From Streptomyces sp. NBC_00102 (lineage in GTDB: Bacteria; Actinomycetota; Actinomycetes; Streptomycetales; Streptomycetaceae), in NCBI RefSeq assembly GCF_026343115.1, contig NZ_JAPEMC010000001.1, positions 4,917,501 to 4,981,500 on the forward strand: 64,000 nt of DNA, read 5' to 3'. The position numbers were made by a program, and so were the translations under genes. How positions within the stretch are numbered: position 1 is the stretch's first letter; the number at the start of each line of letters is the position of its first letter. Below, piece by piece: positions 1-8,336 of this stretch. The notes beneath the pieces are model-generated. The model worked only from the letters and a program-made list of their open reading frames with translations, was not told where the DNA came from and ran no database searches.

Positions 1-1928
1 CTGAGCGTCTCGCGCTTGAAGAGGTTGGAGACCTGCGGCTCGATGCACTCGTACACCCCGGCGATCGACGCGATGGTCGCGGTCGGCGCGATGGCGAGCA
101 GCAGCGAGTTGCGCATCCCGGTCTTCGCGATCCGGGCGCGCAGCGCCTCCCACCGCTCCGGCCAGGCCGACGCCGTGTCGTAGTGGTCGGGGTGCAGCAC
201 CCCGCGCGCGGCACGGGTCTCGCTCCACGCGGGCAGCGGCCCGGACTTCTCGGCGAGGTCGCAGGAGGCCTCGTACGCGGCGAGCATGATCCACTCCGAG
301 ATGCGGGTGGAGAGCTCGCGGGCCTCGGCGGAGTCGAACGGCAGCCGCAGCTGGAAGAAGACGTCCTGGAGGCCCATCGCGCCCAGACCCACCGGCCGCC
401 AGCGGGTGTTGGAGCGGCCGGACTGCTCGGTCGGGTAGAAGTTGATGTCGACGACCCGGTCCAGGAAGGTCACGGCGGTCCGCACGGTGGCGTCCAGCCG
501 CTCCCAGTCGATCGTCCCGTCCACGACGAACGCACCCAGGTTGACCGAACCGAGGTTGCAGACGGCGGTCTCGCCGTCCTCGGTGACTTCCAGGATCTCC
601 GTGCAGAGGTTCGAGGAGTGGACGACCCTGCCCGGCTCGGCGGTCTGGTTGGCGGTGCGGTTGGAGGCGTCCTTGAACGTCATCCAGCCCTGACCGGTCT
701 GCGCCAGGGTCCGCATCATCCGGCCGTACAGCTCGCGCGCGGGGATCGTCCGGCGGGCCAGGCCCTTCGCCTCGGCGGCCTTGTAGGCGACGTCGAACTC
801 CTCGCCCCACAGGTCGACCAGCTCGGGCACGTCGGCGGGCGAGAAGAGCGACCAAACGGAGTCGGCGTCGACCCGGCGCATGAACTCGTCGGGGATCCAG
901 TGCGCCAGGTTCAGGTTGTGCGTACGCCGCTGGTCCTCACCGGTGTTGTCGCGCAGCTCAAGGAACTCCTCGATGTCCGCGTGCCAGGTCTCCAGGTAGA
1001 CCGCGGCCGCGCCCTTGCGCCGGCCGCCCTGGTTGACCGCCGCGACGGAGGCGTCCAGCGTCTTCATGAACGGCACGATGCCGTTGGAGAGCCCGTTGGT
1101 GCCCCGGATCAGCGAACCGCGCGAGCGGATGCGCGAGAACGACAGGCCGATGCCGCCCGCGTGCTTCGAGAGCCGCGCCACCTCGTGGTACCGGCCGTAG
1201 ATCGAGTCCAGCTCGTCCAGCGGGGAGTCCAGCAGGTAGCAGGAGGACATCTGCGGGTGGCGGGTGCCCGAGTTGAAGAGCGTGGGGGAGGACGGCAGGT
1301 AGTCCAGCCGGCTCATCAGTCCGTAGAGCGCCGCGACCTCGTCCACCGCGCGCGCGGAGTCGTCCTCGGCGAGCCCGGCCGCGACCCGCAGCATGAAGTG
1401 CTGCGGGATCTCCAGCACCTGGCGGGTGATCGGGTGGCGCAGCAGGTAGCGGCTGTAGAGGGTGCGCAGCCCGAAGTAGCCGAACCGGTCGTCGGCGCCG
1501 TCCGTGAGGGCTTCCTCGACCAGCGCGTCCAGCCGCTCGGCGTGCAGCTCCACGAAGGCGGCCGTACGGTCCGCGATCAGGCCCTCGCGGTGGCCGACCG
1601 CGACCGAGGCGGAGAAGGACACCGCGCCCTCACCGGCCGCCTCGGCGGCGATGGTACGGGTCAGCAGCCGGGCGGCGAGCCGCGAGTAGGCGGGGTCCTC
1701 CGCGATCAGGCCGGCGGCCGACTCGGTGGCCAGGGTCAGCAGCTCCGCCTCGTCGGCGTGCGCGCTGCGGCCACGCAGGGCCGCCGCGGCGACCCTCCCC
1801 GGGTCGGTGTCCGGCAGGTCCGCGGTGAGGGCGGTCAGGGTGCGCAGCAGCGCGGCCCCGGGGCCGTCGGCGGGCTCGGTCGTGGTGGCGGCGGACACGG
1901 ACGCCGGATCGGCGGGCGCGATGGTCAC
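1..1928 (-). CDS. nrdA: Ribonucleoside-diphosphate reductase large subunit, class I (3' end outside window)
   Basis: This is the catalytic subunit that reduces ribonucleoside diphosphates to deoxy forms for DNA synthesis; it works with a small radical-generating subunit (NrdB), which should lie to the left of the window. About 642 codons are present and the reading frame is open to the edge. The translation contains the segment QMSSCYL, which holds the first redox-active cysteine, and NLCTEI, the N-x-C-x-E active-site motif with the thiyl-radical cysteine and catalytic glutamate. The GTG start at 1928 is chosen because a purine-rich stretch (GGGAGAG) precedes it and the N-terminus is the usual Ala/Asp-rich extension. 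Upstream lie a B12 riboswitch and two NrdR-like boxes. That matches the established Streptomyces nrdABS arrangement, in which the class I enzyme is turned off when B12 supports the class II enzyme NrdJ. Confidence 0.95.
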   Translation of the reverse strand, partial: MTIAPADPASVSAATTTEPADGPGAALLRTLTALTADLPDTDPGRVAAAALRGRSAHADEAELLTLATESAAGLIAEDPAYSRLAARLLTRTIAAEAAGEGAVSFSASVAVGHREGLIADRTAAFVELHAERLDALVEEALTDGADDRFGYFGLRTLYSRYLLRHPITRQVLEIPQHFMLRVAAGLAEDDSARAVDEVAALYGLMSRLDYLPSSPTLFNSGTRHPQMSSCYLLDSPLDELDSIYGRYHEVARLSKHAGGIGLSFSRIRSRGSLIRGTNGLSNGIVPFMKTLDASVAAVNQGGRRKGAAAVYLETWHADIEEFLELRDNTGEDQRRTHNLNLAHWIPDEFMRRVDADSVWSLFSPADVPELVDLWGEEFDVAYKAAEAKGLARRTIPARELYGRMMRTLAQTGQGWMTFKDASNRTANQTAEPGRVVHSSNLCTEILEVTEDGETAVCNLGSVNLGAFVVDGTIDWERLDATVRTAVTFLDRVVDINFYPTEQSGRSNTRWRPVGLGAMGLQDVFFQLRLPFDSAEARELSTRISEWIMLAAYEASCDLAEKSGPLPAWSETRAARGVLHPDHYDTASAWPERWEALRARIAKTGMRNSLLLAIAPTATIASIAGVYECIEPQVSNLFKRETL

Positions 1929-2049
1929 GGTGGTGCTCTCCCTCGCTCGGCTCTGGACCGGCGGGGGGAGGGGAGGGCCGCGGGGCGCGCCACCTGGAGA
2001 CGGGCAGCACCGCACACGGCGTCCACCGGCCCAACCGCGAGGCCCGGAC

Positions 2050-2190
2050 GTACGGGCGTCCGGTTCGGGTGAGCCGGACGCGCTGTCGGCAGGTAGCCGG
2101 ACTCGAAGGTGCGCGAAACGCGCGGTTCATACCGTTGCGGGACAGTTCCGGATTCGCACCGGATTCCCCTGCGACGACAGCGAGACGAGC
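2050..2190 (-). promoter_or_regulatory. Cobalamin (B12) riboswitch upstream of nrdA
   Basis: On the minus strand the leader carries the classic B12 elements in order: GGGGAATCCGGTGCGAATCC, then the ACTGTCCCGCAACGGTA block, and at 2086-2104 the B12 box GAGTCCGGCTACCTGCCGA. The element sits about 120 bases before the nrdA start and is read in the same direction. Control of a class I ribonucleotide reductase by a B12 riboswitch is established for Streptomyces coelicolor. The exact ends are approximate. Confidence 0.95.
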
Positions 2191-2236
2191 ATACATGTGG
2201 TGGCCGGGGAGCTGGAACGCCCCACATCTTGTGGCG
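2188..2236 (-). promoter_or_regulatory. nrdA promoter with two NrdR-box-like repeats
   Basis: Two imperfect palindromes occur, CCACATCTTGTGG at 2222-2234 and AGCATACATGTGGTGG around 2188-2203. Their centres are about 32 bp apart, three helical turns, which is the usual spacing of paired NrdR boxes. On the minus strand a possible promoter is TTCCAG, 18 bases, TATGCT, so the proximal box would overlap the -10. NrdR control of nrd operons is established; assignment here is by pattern only. Confidence 0.6.
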
Positions 2237-2356
2237 ATGCGGGGCGGTGTTCCCGTACGGGGACGTTCCCGGGGCGTACGCGGGCCGGGGTGCGCGGACC
2301 GGGGCGGCGCCCGGGTCCGGGCCCGGGCGCGGGCGCCCGTGGCCGGGCTCTCCGGC

Positions 2357-2869
2357 TCAGCCGCCGCTGCCCAGGTCCAGCCGGAAGGTGAGCAGCGTCA
2401 GCCCCGGTACCGGCGCCCAGTCGCGTTCCGGAGTGCGGGTGAAGCCGAGCCGCCGGTAGATCCGGTGCGCCCCGGCCATGGCGGTCTGGGTCGAGAGGGC
2501 GAGCCCGGTGACCCCTTCGGTGGCGCGCGCCCGCGCCACGCAGGCCCGTACGAGCGCCTCCCCGGCTCCCTGACCGCGCCCCGACTTGTCCACCGCCAGC
2601 ATGCGGAACTCCGCCTCGTCCGGCGCCGCGACGTCGCACATGGGGCTGCCGGGCGGCGCGTAGGTCACTCCGCCGAGCACCGTGCCGGTGGAGTCGACGG
2701 CCACCAGCACCTCCGCCGCGGCGGCCCGGCCGGCCACGTCCCGCAGCCTCGCCAGATAGGGATCGTCCTCGCCGCCGGTCAACAGCCCGTCGCCCAGGTA
2801 CGCCTGGGCGGTGATCTCGCCGAGAGCCGGGTACTCCTCGGGCTCGGCCCCTCTGATGGTCAGGTCCAT
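2357..2869 (-). CDS. GNAT-family N-acetyltransferase
   Basis: The 170-residue protein has the GNAT fold pattern: an N-terminal strand (LTIRGAEPEEY), a central strand with EFRMLAVDKSGRGQGAG, which is the acetyl-CoA pyrophosphate-binding R/Q-x-x-G-x-G/A loop, and a C-terminal IYRRLGFTRTPERDW motif. The acceptor substrate cannot be told from sequence. The start ATG at 2869 is where the homologous fold begins; the frame stays open much further upstream but that part is antisense to other genes. It is convergent with nothing close and is separated from nrdA by the riboswitch region. Function beyond acetyl transfer is unknown. Confidence 0.85.
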   Translation of the reverse strand: MDLTIRGAEPEEYPALGEITAQAYLGDGLLTGGEDDPYLARLRDVAGRAAAAEVLVAVDSTGTVLGGVTYAPPGSPMCDVAAPDEAEFRMLAVDKSGRGQGAGEALVRACVARARATEGVTGLALSTQTAMAGAHRIYRRLGFTRTPERDWAPVPGLTLLTFRLDLGSGG

Positions 2870-2922
2870 GCCGGTATTCTGCGCGCCCCCCGGGCGGACG
2901 GGCCGTGCGGGTGCGCCACGGC

Positions 2923-3564
2923 TCAACCGCTCGCACCCACCTCGTTGTTCGGGGCGCCGTCGCCCTCCGGCGGGAGGTCGCCGCGCTCGATCGGCTGCGA
3001 GCCGGGTGCCTGGCCCAGCGGCGGGAGGATCTCGTCGAGCTCCGCGTCGTCCGCCAAGTGGGCCGCGTCGGCCGCCGCGCGCAGGGTGTCGCGGTCCGCG
3101 GCGGCGAGTTCGGCGCTGACCGTCACGACGAGGTCCCCCTCGGTGCGGGCGTAGGCGCGGCCGAGGGCGGTCTCGCTGTACCAGCGCTCGCCCTCGCGCT
3201 CGCAGACGGTGTACCCGGCCGAGCCGTCGCTCACCGGCTTCTTGCCGCAGTCGGCGGGGGAGTAGTCGGCGCGCTCCACGCCGAGCTGGACCACGTGCCC
3301 GTGCTTGTCCGTGTAGGAGCTGCCGAAGCCGTCGTCGCCCAGCACGCCCACCGACTGGGTGGCCAGGGTGAAGCCGGGGATCTCGGTGACGTACACGCGG
3401 TCGGTCCGGGTCTGGAGCGCCGTCGCCCGCGCCACCAGCTCGGCGTGGTCCGGTGCCTCCGAGGTGGCCCCGGCCCCCGCTCCGGCGTGTACGGTGCCGC
3501 AGCCGGTGAGGGCGAGGACCAGCAGGGCGGGCCACAGGCCGTGCAGCCGTGCGCGAGGTGTCAT
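2923..3564 (-). CDS. Putative secreted lipoprotein of unknown function
   Basis: This 213-residue protein has a lipoprotein signal: positively charged MTPRARLHGLW, a hydrophobic stretch and the lipobox LTGC with Cys22 as the lipidation site, so it should be anchored to the outer face of the membrane. The remainder is polar, Ala/Asp-rich and contains two further cysteines (SPADCGKK and YTVCERE) that could form a disulfide. I do not recognise the family. ATG at 3564 is preferred over the in-frame GTG at 3570, because the AGAAGGA ribosome site is 7 bases from the ATG but almost touches the GTG. Confidence 0.75.
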   Translation of the reverse strand: MTPRARLHGLWPALLVLALTGCGTVHAGAGAGATSEAPDHAELVARATALQTRTDRVYVTEIPGFTLATQSVGVLGDDGFGSSYTDKHGHVVQLGVERADYSPADCGKKPVSDGSAGYTVCEREGERWYSETALGRAYARTEGDLVVTVSAELAAADRDTLRAAADAAHLADDAELDEILPPLGQAPGSQPIERGDLPPEGDGAPNNEVGASG

Positions 3565-3702
3565 GAGCACATCCTTCTGTACGGGGGTGGCGGTCCGGCC
3601 CCCGGGGACGGAACGCCGCCGGACCGCCGCCCCTCCCGGTGAGGGAGGACGCGACGGCCCGGCGGTCGGTTTCGCCCCGGTGCCCCGGCGGGCTTCGTGG
3701 TG

Positions 3703-5337
3703 TCAGTGGCCGCCCGGCGCCCCCACGGTGGCCGGTGCCAGCTTCTCCTGGACGCCCGGGTCGCCGACGTCCGCCGTGTAGTCCTCCGGCGAGGTCTCGT
3801 CGATGCCCGCCGGGGCCTTGAGCGCGTTGAGGACGAAGGTCACCACGACCACCACCACGACGTTCAGCACGAACGCGGTGAGGCCGATGTAGCCGATCTC
3901 GCCGATGCCCGGGATCTCCTTGGAGGACCCGCCGAAGTGCTTCTGGGTCGGGGAGGCCACACCGTACGCGGCGAGGGTGCCGTAGAGCATGCCGGCCGCC
4001 CAGCCCGCGATGAGCGCCCAGCGGTGGAACCACCGGGTGAAGAGCCCGCCGACCAGCGCCGGCATCGTCTGGAGGATCCAGATACCGCCCAGCAACTGGA
4101 AGTTGATGGCCACGGTCTTGTCCATGGTGAGCACGAAGACCAGGGCGCCGACCTTCACCAGGAGCGAGACCAGCTTGGAGACCTTGGTCTCCTGCTCGGG
4201 CGTCGCGTCCGGTTTCAGGAACTCCTTGTAGATGTTCCGGGTGAAGAGGTTCGCCGCCGCGATGGACATGATGGCGGCCGGTACCAGCGCGCCGATCCCG
4301 ATGGCGGCGAAGGCGACCCCGGCGAACCAGTCGGGGAACATGTTCTCGAAGAGCTGCGGGATGGCCAGCTGGCCGTTGGCCACCTTGACCCCGGCCGCGA
4401 TGGCCATGAAGCCGAGCAGGGCCAGCAGGCCGAGCATCAGCGAGTACAGCGGCAGGATCGTGGTGTTGCGCCGGATCACCTCACGGCTGCGGCTGGAGAG
4501 CGTCGCCGTGATCGAGTGCGGGTACATGAACAGCGCCAGTGCGGAGCCCAACGCCAGGGTGGCGTAACCCCATTGGCCGGACACCCCGGGCACGATCCCG
4601 GCGACCGGTTTGCCGGCCGCCTCGTTGGCGGCGGAGAACTTCGCGTTCGCCCCGGCGAAGATGTCGTCGAAGCCGCCCAGTTTGATCGGGATGTAGATGA
4701 TCGCCACCGCGATGACCAGGTAGATCAACCCGTCCTTGACGAAGGCGATCAGCGCGGGCGCGCGCAGGCCCGAGGAATAGGTGTACGCGGCGAGCACCGC
4801 GAACGCGATCAGCAGCGGCAGGTCCTTGACGAACCAGTTGGTGTTCTCGCCGCCGCCGACCCCCATGACGTCCAGCACGGCCTGGATGCCGACGAGTTGC
4901 AGGGCGATGTACGGCATCGTGGCGAGGATGCCGGTGAGCGCGACCGCCAGCGACAGGCCCCGGGAGCCGAAACGGCCCCGGACGAAGTCGGAGGTGGTGA
5001 CGTACCCGTGCTTGTGCGACACGGACCAGAGCCGCGGCAGGAAGGTGAAGATCAGCGGGTAGACCAGGATCGTGTACGGCACCGCGAAGAAGCCCGCGGC
5101 CCCCGCCCCGTAGATCGCCGCCGGGACGGCGACGAAGGTGTACGCGGTGTACAGGTCGCCGCCCAGCAGGAACCAGGTCACCCAGGTCCCGAACGACCGC
5201 CCGCCCAGGCCCCATTCGTCCAGGCTCTGGGCGTTGTCCGCGCGCCGCCACCGGGCGGCCATGAACCCGACGACGGTGACCGCCAGGAAGAAGAAGATGA
5301 AGACGCCGAGCGCGACGCCGTTCACGCCGTCCTTCAT
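3703..5337 (-). CDS. Sodium:solute symporter (SSS family)
   Basis: This 544-residue integral membrane protein has about 13 hydrophobic segments and the look of the SSS family, which imports organic acids, amino acids or sugars with Na+ or H+. Recognisable stretches are LGGRSFGTWVTWFLLGGDLY near the N-terminus and the conserved loop ALFMYPHSITATLSSRS in the middle. It resembles the monocarboxylate/acetate-type permeases that are paired with a tiny DUF3311 partner. Here that partner lies just upstream and its stop overlaps this ATG (ATGA), so the two are probably translationally coupled. The real substrate is not shown by the sequence. Confidence 0.9.
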   Translation of the reverse strand: MKDGVNGVALGVFIFFFLAVTVVGFMAARWRRADNAQSLDEWGLGGRSFGTWVTWFLLGGDLYTAYTFVAVPAAIYGAGAAGFFAVPYTILVYPLIFTFLPRLWSVSHKHGYVTTSDFVRGRFGSRGLSLAVALTGILATMPYIALQLVGIQAVLDVMGVGGGENTNWFVKDLPLLIAFAVLAAYTYSSGLRAPALIAFVKDGLIYLVIAVAIIYIPIKLGGFDDIFAGANAKFSAANEAAGKPVAGIVPGVSGQWGYATLALGSALALFMYPHSITATLSSRSREVIRRNTTILPLYSLMLGLLALLGFMAIAAGVKVANGQLAIPQLFENMFPDWFAGVAFAAIGIGALVPAAIMSIAAANLFTRNIYKEFLKPDATPEQETKVSKLVSLLVKVGALVFVLTMDKTVAINFQLLGGIWILQTMPALVGGLFTRWFHRWALIAGWAAGMLYGTLAAYGVASPTQKHFGGSSKEIPGIGEIGYIGLTAFVLNVVVVVVVTFVLNALKAPAGIDETSPEDYTADVGDPGVQEKLAPATVGAPGGH

Positions 5338-5591
5338 GCGGATACACCTCCCTCGCGGGAGCGCTGGTCACGCTTCCACAGCGTGTACGCGAGCATCGTC
5401 AGAGCGGTCGAGACGATGACCCAGAGCATCTGGTACCAGTAGAAGAACGGGATGCCGATGAAGGTCGGGTCGACCTTGGCGTACGAGCCGACCCAGAGCA
5501 GTGCCACGAACGGGGCGGCGAGGCATATCGCGATGACCACCCGGGTCGGTGTCACCCTCGGGGGTGGGGTGGGCGCTGGCACTTCTGACAT
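5334..5591 (-). CDS. DUF3311 small membrane partner of the SSS symporter
   Basis: An 85-residue protein with a proline-rich N-terminus and two transmembrane segments (VVIAICLAAPFVALLWVG and YWYQMLWVIVSTALTMLAYT) separated by a short loop. DUF3311 proteins are regularly encoded directly before an SSS symporter and are presumed accessory subunits. Start ATG 5591 is chosen because GGAG lies 7 bases upstream; the frame is open to 5723, but that extension has no ribosome site and is low-complexity. The stop codon overlaps the symporter start by four bases. Confidence 0.85.
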   Translation of the reverse strand: MSEVPAPTPPPRVTPTRVVIAICLAAPFVALLWVGSYAKVDPTFIGIPFFYWYQMLWVIVSTALTMLAYTLWKRDQRSREGGVSA

Positions 5592-5790
5592 GGACTGACT
5601 CCGTTCCTCGCTGACCGCCGGGTGCGCCCGGCCGGTGCCCCGGCCGGGCGCACCGGCCGTATGACTTCCCGGCGACGGGACTGTTTCCGTCAACGGCACG
5701 GAGAGAGAACGGTTTTGGTTCATGCCTGGCTGAAAATGATCGCTACGGGTTCGATCCCGTGACGCGTACGGGTGAGGGGAGCCGGCCCGC

Positions 5791-6555
5791 TCAGTCCATC
5801 GGCCGCTTGAGCCGGGCCACGAACTTGTACCGGTCGCCCCGGTAGACCGAGCGCACCCACTCCACCGGTTCGCCCCGCCCGTCGATCGAGTGCCGGGAGA
5901 GCATCAGCATGGGAAGGCCCACGTCGGTGCCGAGCAGCCCGGCCTCGCGCGGCGTGGCGAGCGAGGTCTCGATCGTCTCCTCGGCCTCCGCGAGCCGGAC
6001 GTCGTAGACCTCGGCCAGCGCGGTGTAGAGGGAGGTGTACTTCACCAGCGAGCGGCGCAGCGCCGGAAAGCGCTTGGCCGAAAGGTGCGTGGTCTCGATG
6101 GCCATCGGCTCCCCGCTGGCGAGCCGCAGCCGCTCGATGCGCAGCACCCGTCCGCCGGCCGTGATGTCCAGCAGCCCGGCCAGCGCCTGGTCCGCCGTGA
6201 CGTAGCCGATGTCCAGCAGCTGGGAGGTGGGTTCCAGACCCTGGGCCCGCATGTCCTCGGTGTACGAGGTCAGCTGGAGCGCCTGGGAGACCTTCGGCTT
6301 GGCGACGAAGGTGCCCTTGCCCTGGATGCGTTCGAGCCGGCCTTCGACGACCAGCTCCTGGAGCGCCTGGCGCACCGTGGTGCGGGAGGTGTCGAACTCC
6401 GCCGCGAGGGTGCGCTCCGGGGGCACCGGCGTGCCGGGTGGCATGGTGTCCGTCATGTCGAGGAGATGTCGCTTGAGCCGGTAGTACTTGGGCACGCGCG
6501 CGGTGCGCGTACCCGCCCCCGTACTGCCCGTGGGGCTGCCCTCGCCGGCGCTCAT
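5791..6555 (-). CDS. dasR: DasR, GntR/HutC-family master regulator of aminosugar metabolism
   Basis: The 254-residue protein is nearly identical in sequence and length to S. coelicolor DasR. The N-terminal winged helix (about residues 17-85) contains the GntR signature [20 protein letters not shown]; the C-terminal UTRA effector domain follows, with conserved [12 protein letters not shown] and [12 protein letters not shown]. DasR binds dre sites and is released by glucosamine-6-phosphate; it links chitin and GlcNAc use to antibiotic production and development (established). Start ATG 6555 has GGAGAGGAACC before it; the longer frame to 6684 is not part of the family. It is divergent from dasA, and the shared intergenic region holds two dre sites. 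Confidence 0.97.
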   Translation of the reverse strand: MSAGEGSPTGSTGAGTRTARVPKYYRLKRHLLDMTDTMPPGTPVPPERTLAAEFDTSRTTVRQALQELVVEGRLERIQGKGTFVAKPKVSQALQLTSYTEDMRAQGLEPTSQLLDIGYVTADQALAGLLDITAGGRVLRIERLRLASGEPMAIETTHLSAKRFPALRRSLVKYTSLYTALAEVYDVRLAEAEETIETSLATPREAGLLGTDVGLPMLMLSRHSIDGRGEPVEWVRSVYRGDRYKFVARLKRPMD

Positions 6556-6768
6556 GGTTCCTCTCCCCGCTTGCTGTGCTGCCGTCACCGGCTCCTCCGT
6601 ACTTCGCGGCTCACATGGTGGCACGGTCCGGCCGAGGGGGCGTCGTCCTCCCCTTCGGGTCGTGTCGTCGGCCCGCCGTTCCATGGGCGATCCAGGTATG
6701 GGCGCTTTCGATCAAAAGCCCCTAGGTGTCGGTCCTATAACGGACGCGAGTGCACTTCTTATACACCC

Positions 6769-6795
6769 TTGACACCCCTAAAGGTCTAGGCCAAG
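6769..6795 (+). promoter_or_regulatory. dre site 1 and -35 box in the dasR-dasA intergenic region
   Basis: AAAGGTCTAGGCCAAG at 6780-6795 matches 11 of 16 positions of the DasR operator consensus ACTGGTCTAGACCACT and keeps the GGTCTAG/CCA core. It begins 5 bases after a perfect -35 box, TTGACA at 6769-6774. Binding here would block dasA transcription. Operator assignment is by match to the published consensus. Confidence 0.8.
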
Positions 6796-6803
6796 CTCCG
6801 GTT

Positions 6804-6819
6804 GCTGGTCTAAACCATT
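6804..6819 (+). promoter_or_regulatory. dre site 2 upstream of dasA
   Basis: GCTGGTCTAAACCATT matches 13 of 16 positions of the DasR operator consensus, the best match seen in the window. It is centred 24 bp (about two helical turns) from dre site 1 and lies 82 bases before the dasA start. Two dre sites before dasA suit tight repression and induction by aminosugar phosphates. Confidence 0.9.
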
Positions 6820-6901
6820 TAAGACCAGGTCCAGCCCCAGCAGTACTCGTCGAATGTCTTCGCGGTGGGCGGGGTTGCAGCATCCCTGAGGAGGGTTTGA
6901 C

Positions 6902-8203
6902 GTGAAGCGCAAGCTCATCGCGGCCATTGGTGTCGCGGGCATGATGATCTCGATCGCGGCATGTGGCTCGGACGACGACAAGGCGTCGTCGCAGGACCCC
7001 AAGGACCGCAAGGAAACCCTCACCGTCTGGCTGATGTCGGACGCCCAGAGCACCTGGCCCGAGCTGGTCGCCGACGTCAACAAGCAGTTCGCGGCCAAGT
7101 ACCCGAACGTCAAGGTCAACGTCCAGTACCAGACCTGGGCGGACAAGACCAAGAAGCTCGACGCCTCCCTCGCCGGTGACAAGTTCCCGGACGTGGTCGA
7201 GCTCGGCAACACCGAGACCATGACGTACATCCTCAACGGGGCACTCGGCGAGATCGACCCGAAGAAGTACGAGAACTCGGACACCTGGATCAAGGGCCTC
7301 AAGGACACCTGCTCCTTCGAGGGCAAGCAGTACTGCGTCCCTTACTACGCCGGCGCCCGCGTCGCGATCTACAACAAGGACATGTTCAAGGCCGGCACCG
7401 GCTCGGACGCCCTGCCCGCCACCCAGGACGAGCTGACCGCCGCGCTCGACAAGATCGGCGCGAAGTACGGCAAGGACAAGGCGTTCTCGCCGCTGTACCT
7501 GCCGGGCCGTTACTGGTACGCCGCGATGTCCTACGTCGCCGCCGAGGGCGGTCAGATCGCCAAGTACGACGAGGGCAGCAAGGAGTGGAAGGCCACTCTC
7601 TCCACCCCCGAGGCCCAGAAGGGCATCCAGGACTTCGTCGACCTGGTCAACAAGTACAACCACGGCGACAAGACCAAGGACGAGGCGGACCACGCCAACG
7701 TCATGGCCAACGAGAAGACCGCTCTTCTCTACGGCAACGGCTGGGAGAGCGGCAGCGTCGTCGACCCGGCGGCCAACGGCAACCCGAAGCTGAAGGACAA
7801 GATCGGCACCGCGGGCATGCCCGGCCCGAACGGCAAGGCCCTCCCGTCCTTCATCGGCGGCTCGGACCTGGCCACCATCTCCAAGTCCAAGGTCCAGGAC
7901 CTCGGCGAGGAGTGGATCTCCCTCTTCACCAGCGAGAAGTCCGAAGAGGTGCTGGCCTCGAAGAACATCCTTCCCAACAACACCAAGCAGCTTGAGCCCC
8001 TGAAGGCCAAGCCCGAGACCGCGGCCATCGCCAACGCCGTCCCGGACGCCTGGTTCACCCCGATCGCCCCCGGCTGGACCGCGATCGAGAAGAAGGAAAC
8101 GCTCGAGATCATGCTGCTCGACATCATCAAGGGCAAGTCGGTCGCCGACGCCACGAAGGCGGCCGACGCGGAGATCGACTCGTTGATCAACAACGAGTCC
8201 TGA
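6902..8203 (+). CDS. dasA: DasA, chitobiose/N,N'-diacetylchitobiose-binding lipoprotein
   Basis: A 433-residue solute-binding protein of the CUT1 sugar ABC transporter class. The signal peptide ends in the lipobox SIAAC (Cys21), which anchors it outside the membrane; the body has the SBP_bac_1 fold with motifs such as PNVKVNVQYQTWADKTKK and SRYWYAA-like loops. It captures chitooligosaccharides, mainly (GlcNAc)2, for the DasBC permease. The ATPase is not encoded here; in Streptomyces the shared MsiK ATPase supplies energy (established). Start GTG 6902 has GAGGAGGG 5 bases upstream. Expression should be repressed by DasR through the two dre sites. Two strong hairpins follow the stop codon before dasB. 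Confidence 0.97.
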   Translation: MKRKLIAAIGVAGMMISIAACGSDDDKASSQDPKDRKETLTVWLMSDAQSTWPELVADVNKQFAAKYPNVKVNVQYQTWADKTKKLDASLAGDKFPDVVELGNTETMTYILNGALGEIDPKKYENSDTWIKGLKDTCSFEGKQYCVPYYAGARVAIYNKDMFKAGTGSDALPATQDELTAALDKIGAKYGKDKAFSPLYLPGRYWYAAMSYVAAEGGQIAKYDEGSKEWKATLSTPEAQKGIQDFVDLVNKYNHGDKTKDEADHANVMANEKTALLYGNGWESGSVVDPAANGNPKLKDKIGTAGMPGPNGKALPSFIGGSDLATISKSKVQDLGEEWISLFTSEKSEEVLASKNILPNNTKQLEPLKAKPETAAIANAVPDAWFTPIAPGWTAIEKKETLEIMLLDIIKGKSVADATKAADAEIDSLINNES

Positions 8204-8223
8204 GCCCCGGCTCATGACGCGGC

Positions 8224-8300
8224 GCCGGTGAGCCTTCCTCACCGGCCCCGCCCGATCGTCCGCGGGGGTGGTGGCTTCTACGGAGAAGCCGCCACCCCCG
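8224..8300 (+). terminator. Two hairpins between dasA and dasB (partial terminator/attenuator)
   Basis: The first hairpin has 9-bp arms GCCGGTGAG/CTCACCGGC (8224-8246). The second has 17-base arms (8263-8279 and 8284-8300) that pair except for one G-T wobble. Neither is followed by a U-run. Their position suits partial termination or 3'-end protection, so that dasA mRNA, whose product is needed in excess over the permease, accumulates above dasBC. Confidence 0.7.
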
Positions 8301-8336
8301 TGTTCCCGTAGCTGGTCCGAACGGAAGGCCCGCACA

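Larger units (their letters stand above)
6556..6901. other. Divergent dasR/dasA regulatory region
   Basis: This 346-base gene-free stretch holds the promoters of dasR (leftward) and dasA (rightward), the TTGACA box and the two dre sites listed separately. The right end carries the strong dasA ribosome site GAGGAGGG at 6889-6896. The dasR-proximal half (6556-6700) shows no clear operator or hairpin. Confidence 0.8.

Noticed and set aside
183..2072. Long plus-strand frame of 629 codons across nrdA
   Set aside because: It is antisense to a clearly recognisable ribonucleotide reductase gene, and the translation is low-complexity Arg/Gly/Val, typical of GC-rich shadow frames.
5740..5770. GGGTTCGATCCCGT, like a tRNA T-arm
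   Set aside because: No acceptor stem, anticodon arm or CCA can be fitted around it on either strand, so it is chance, or a very old remnant at best.
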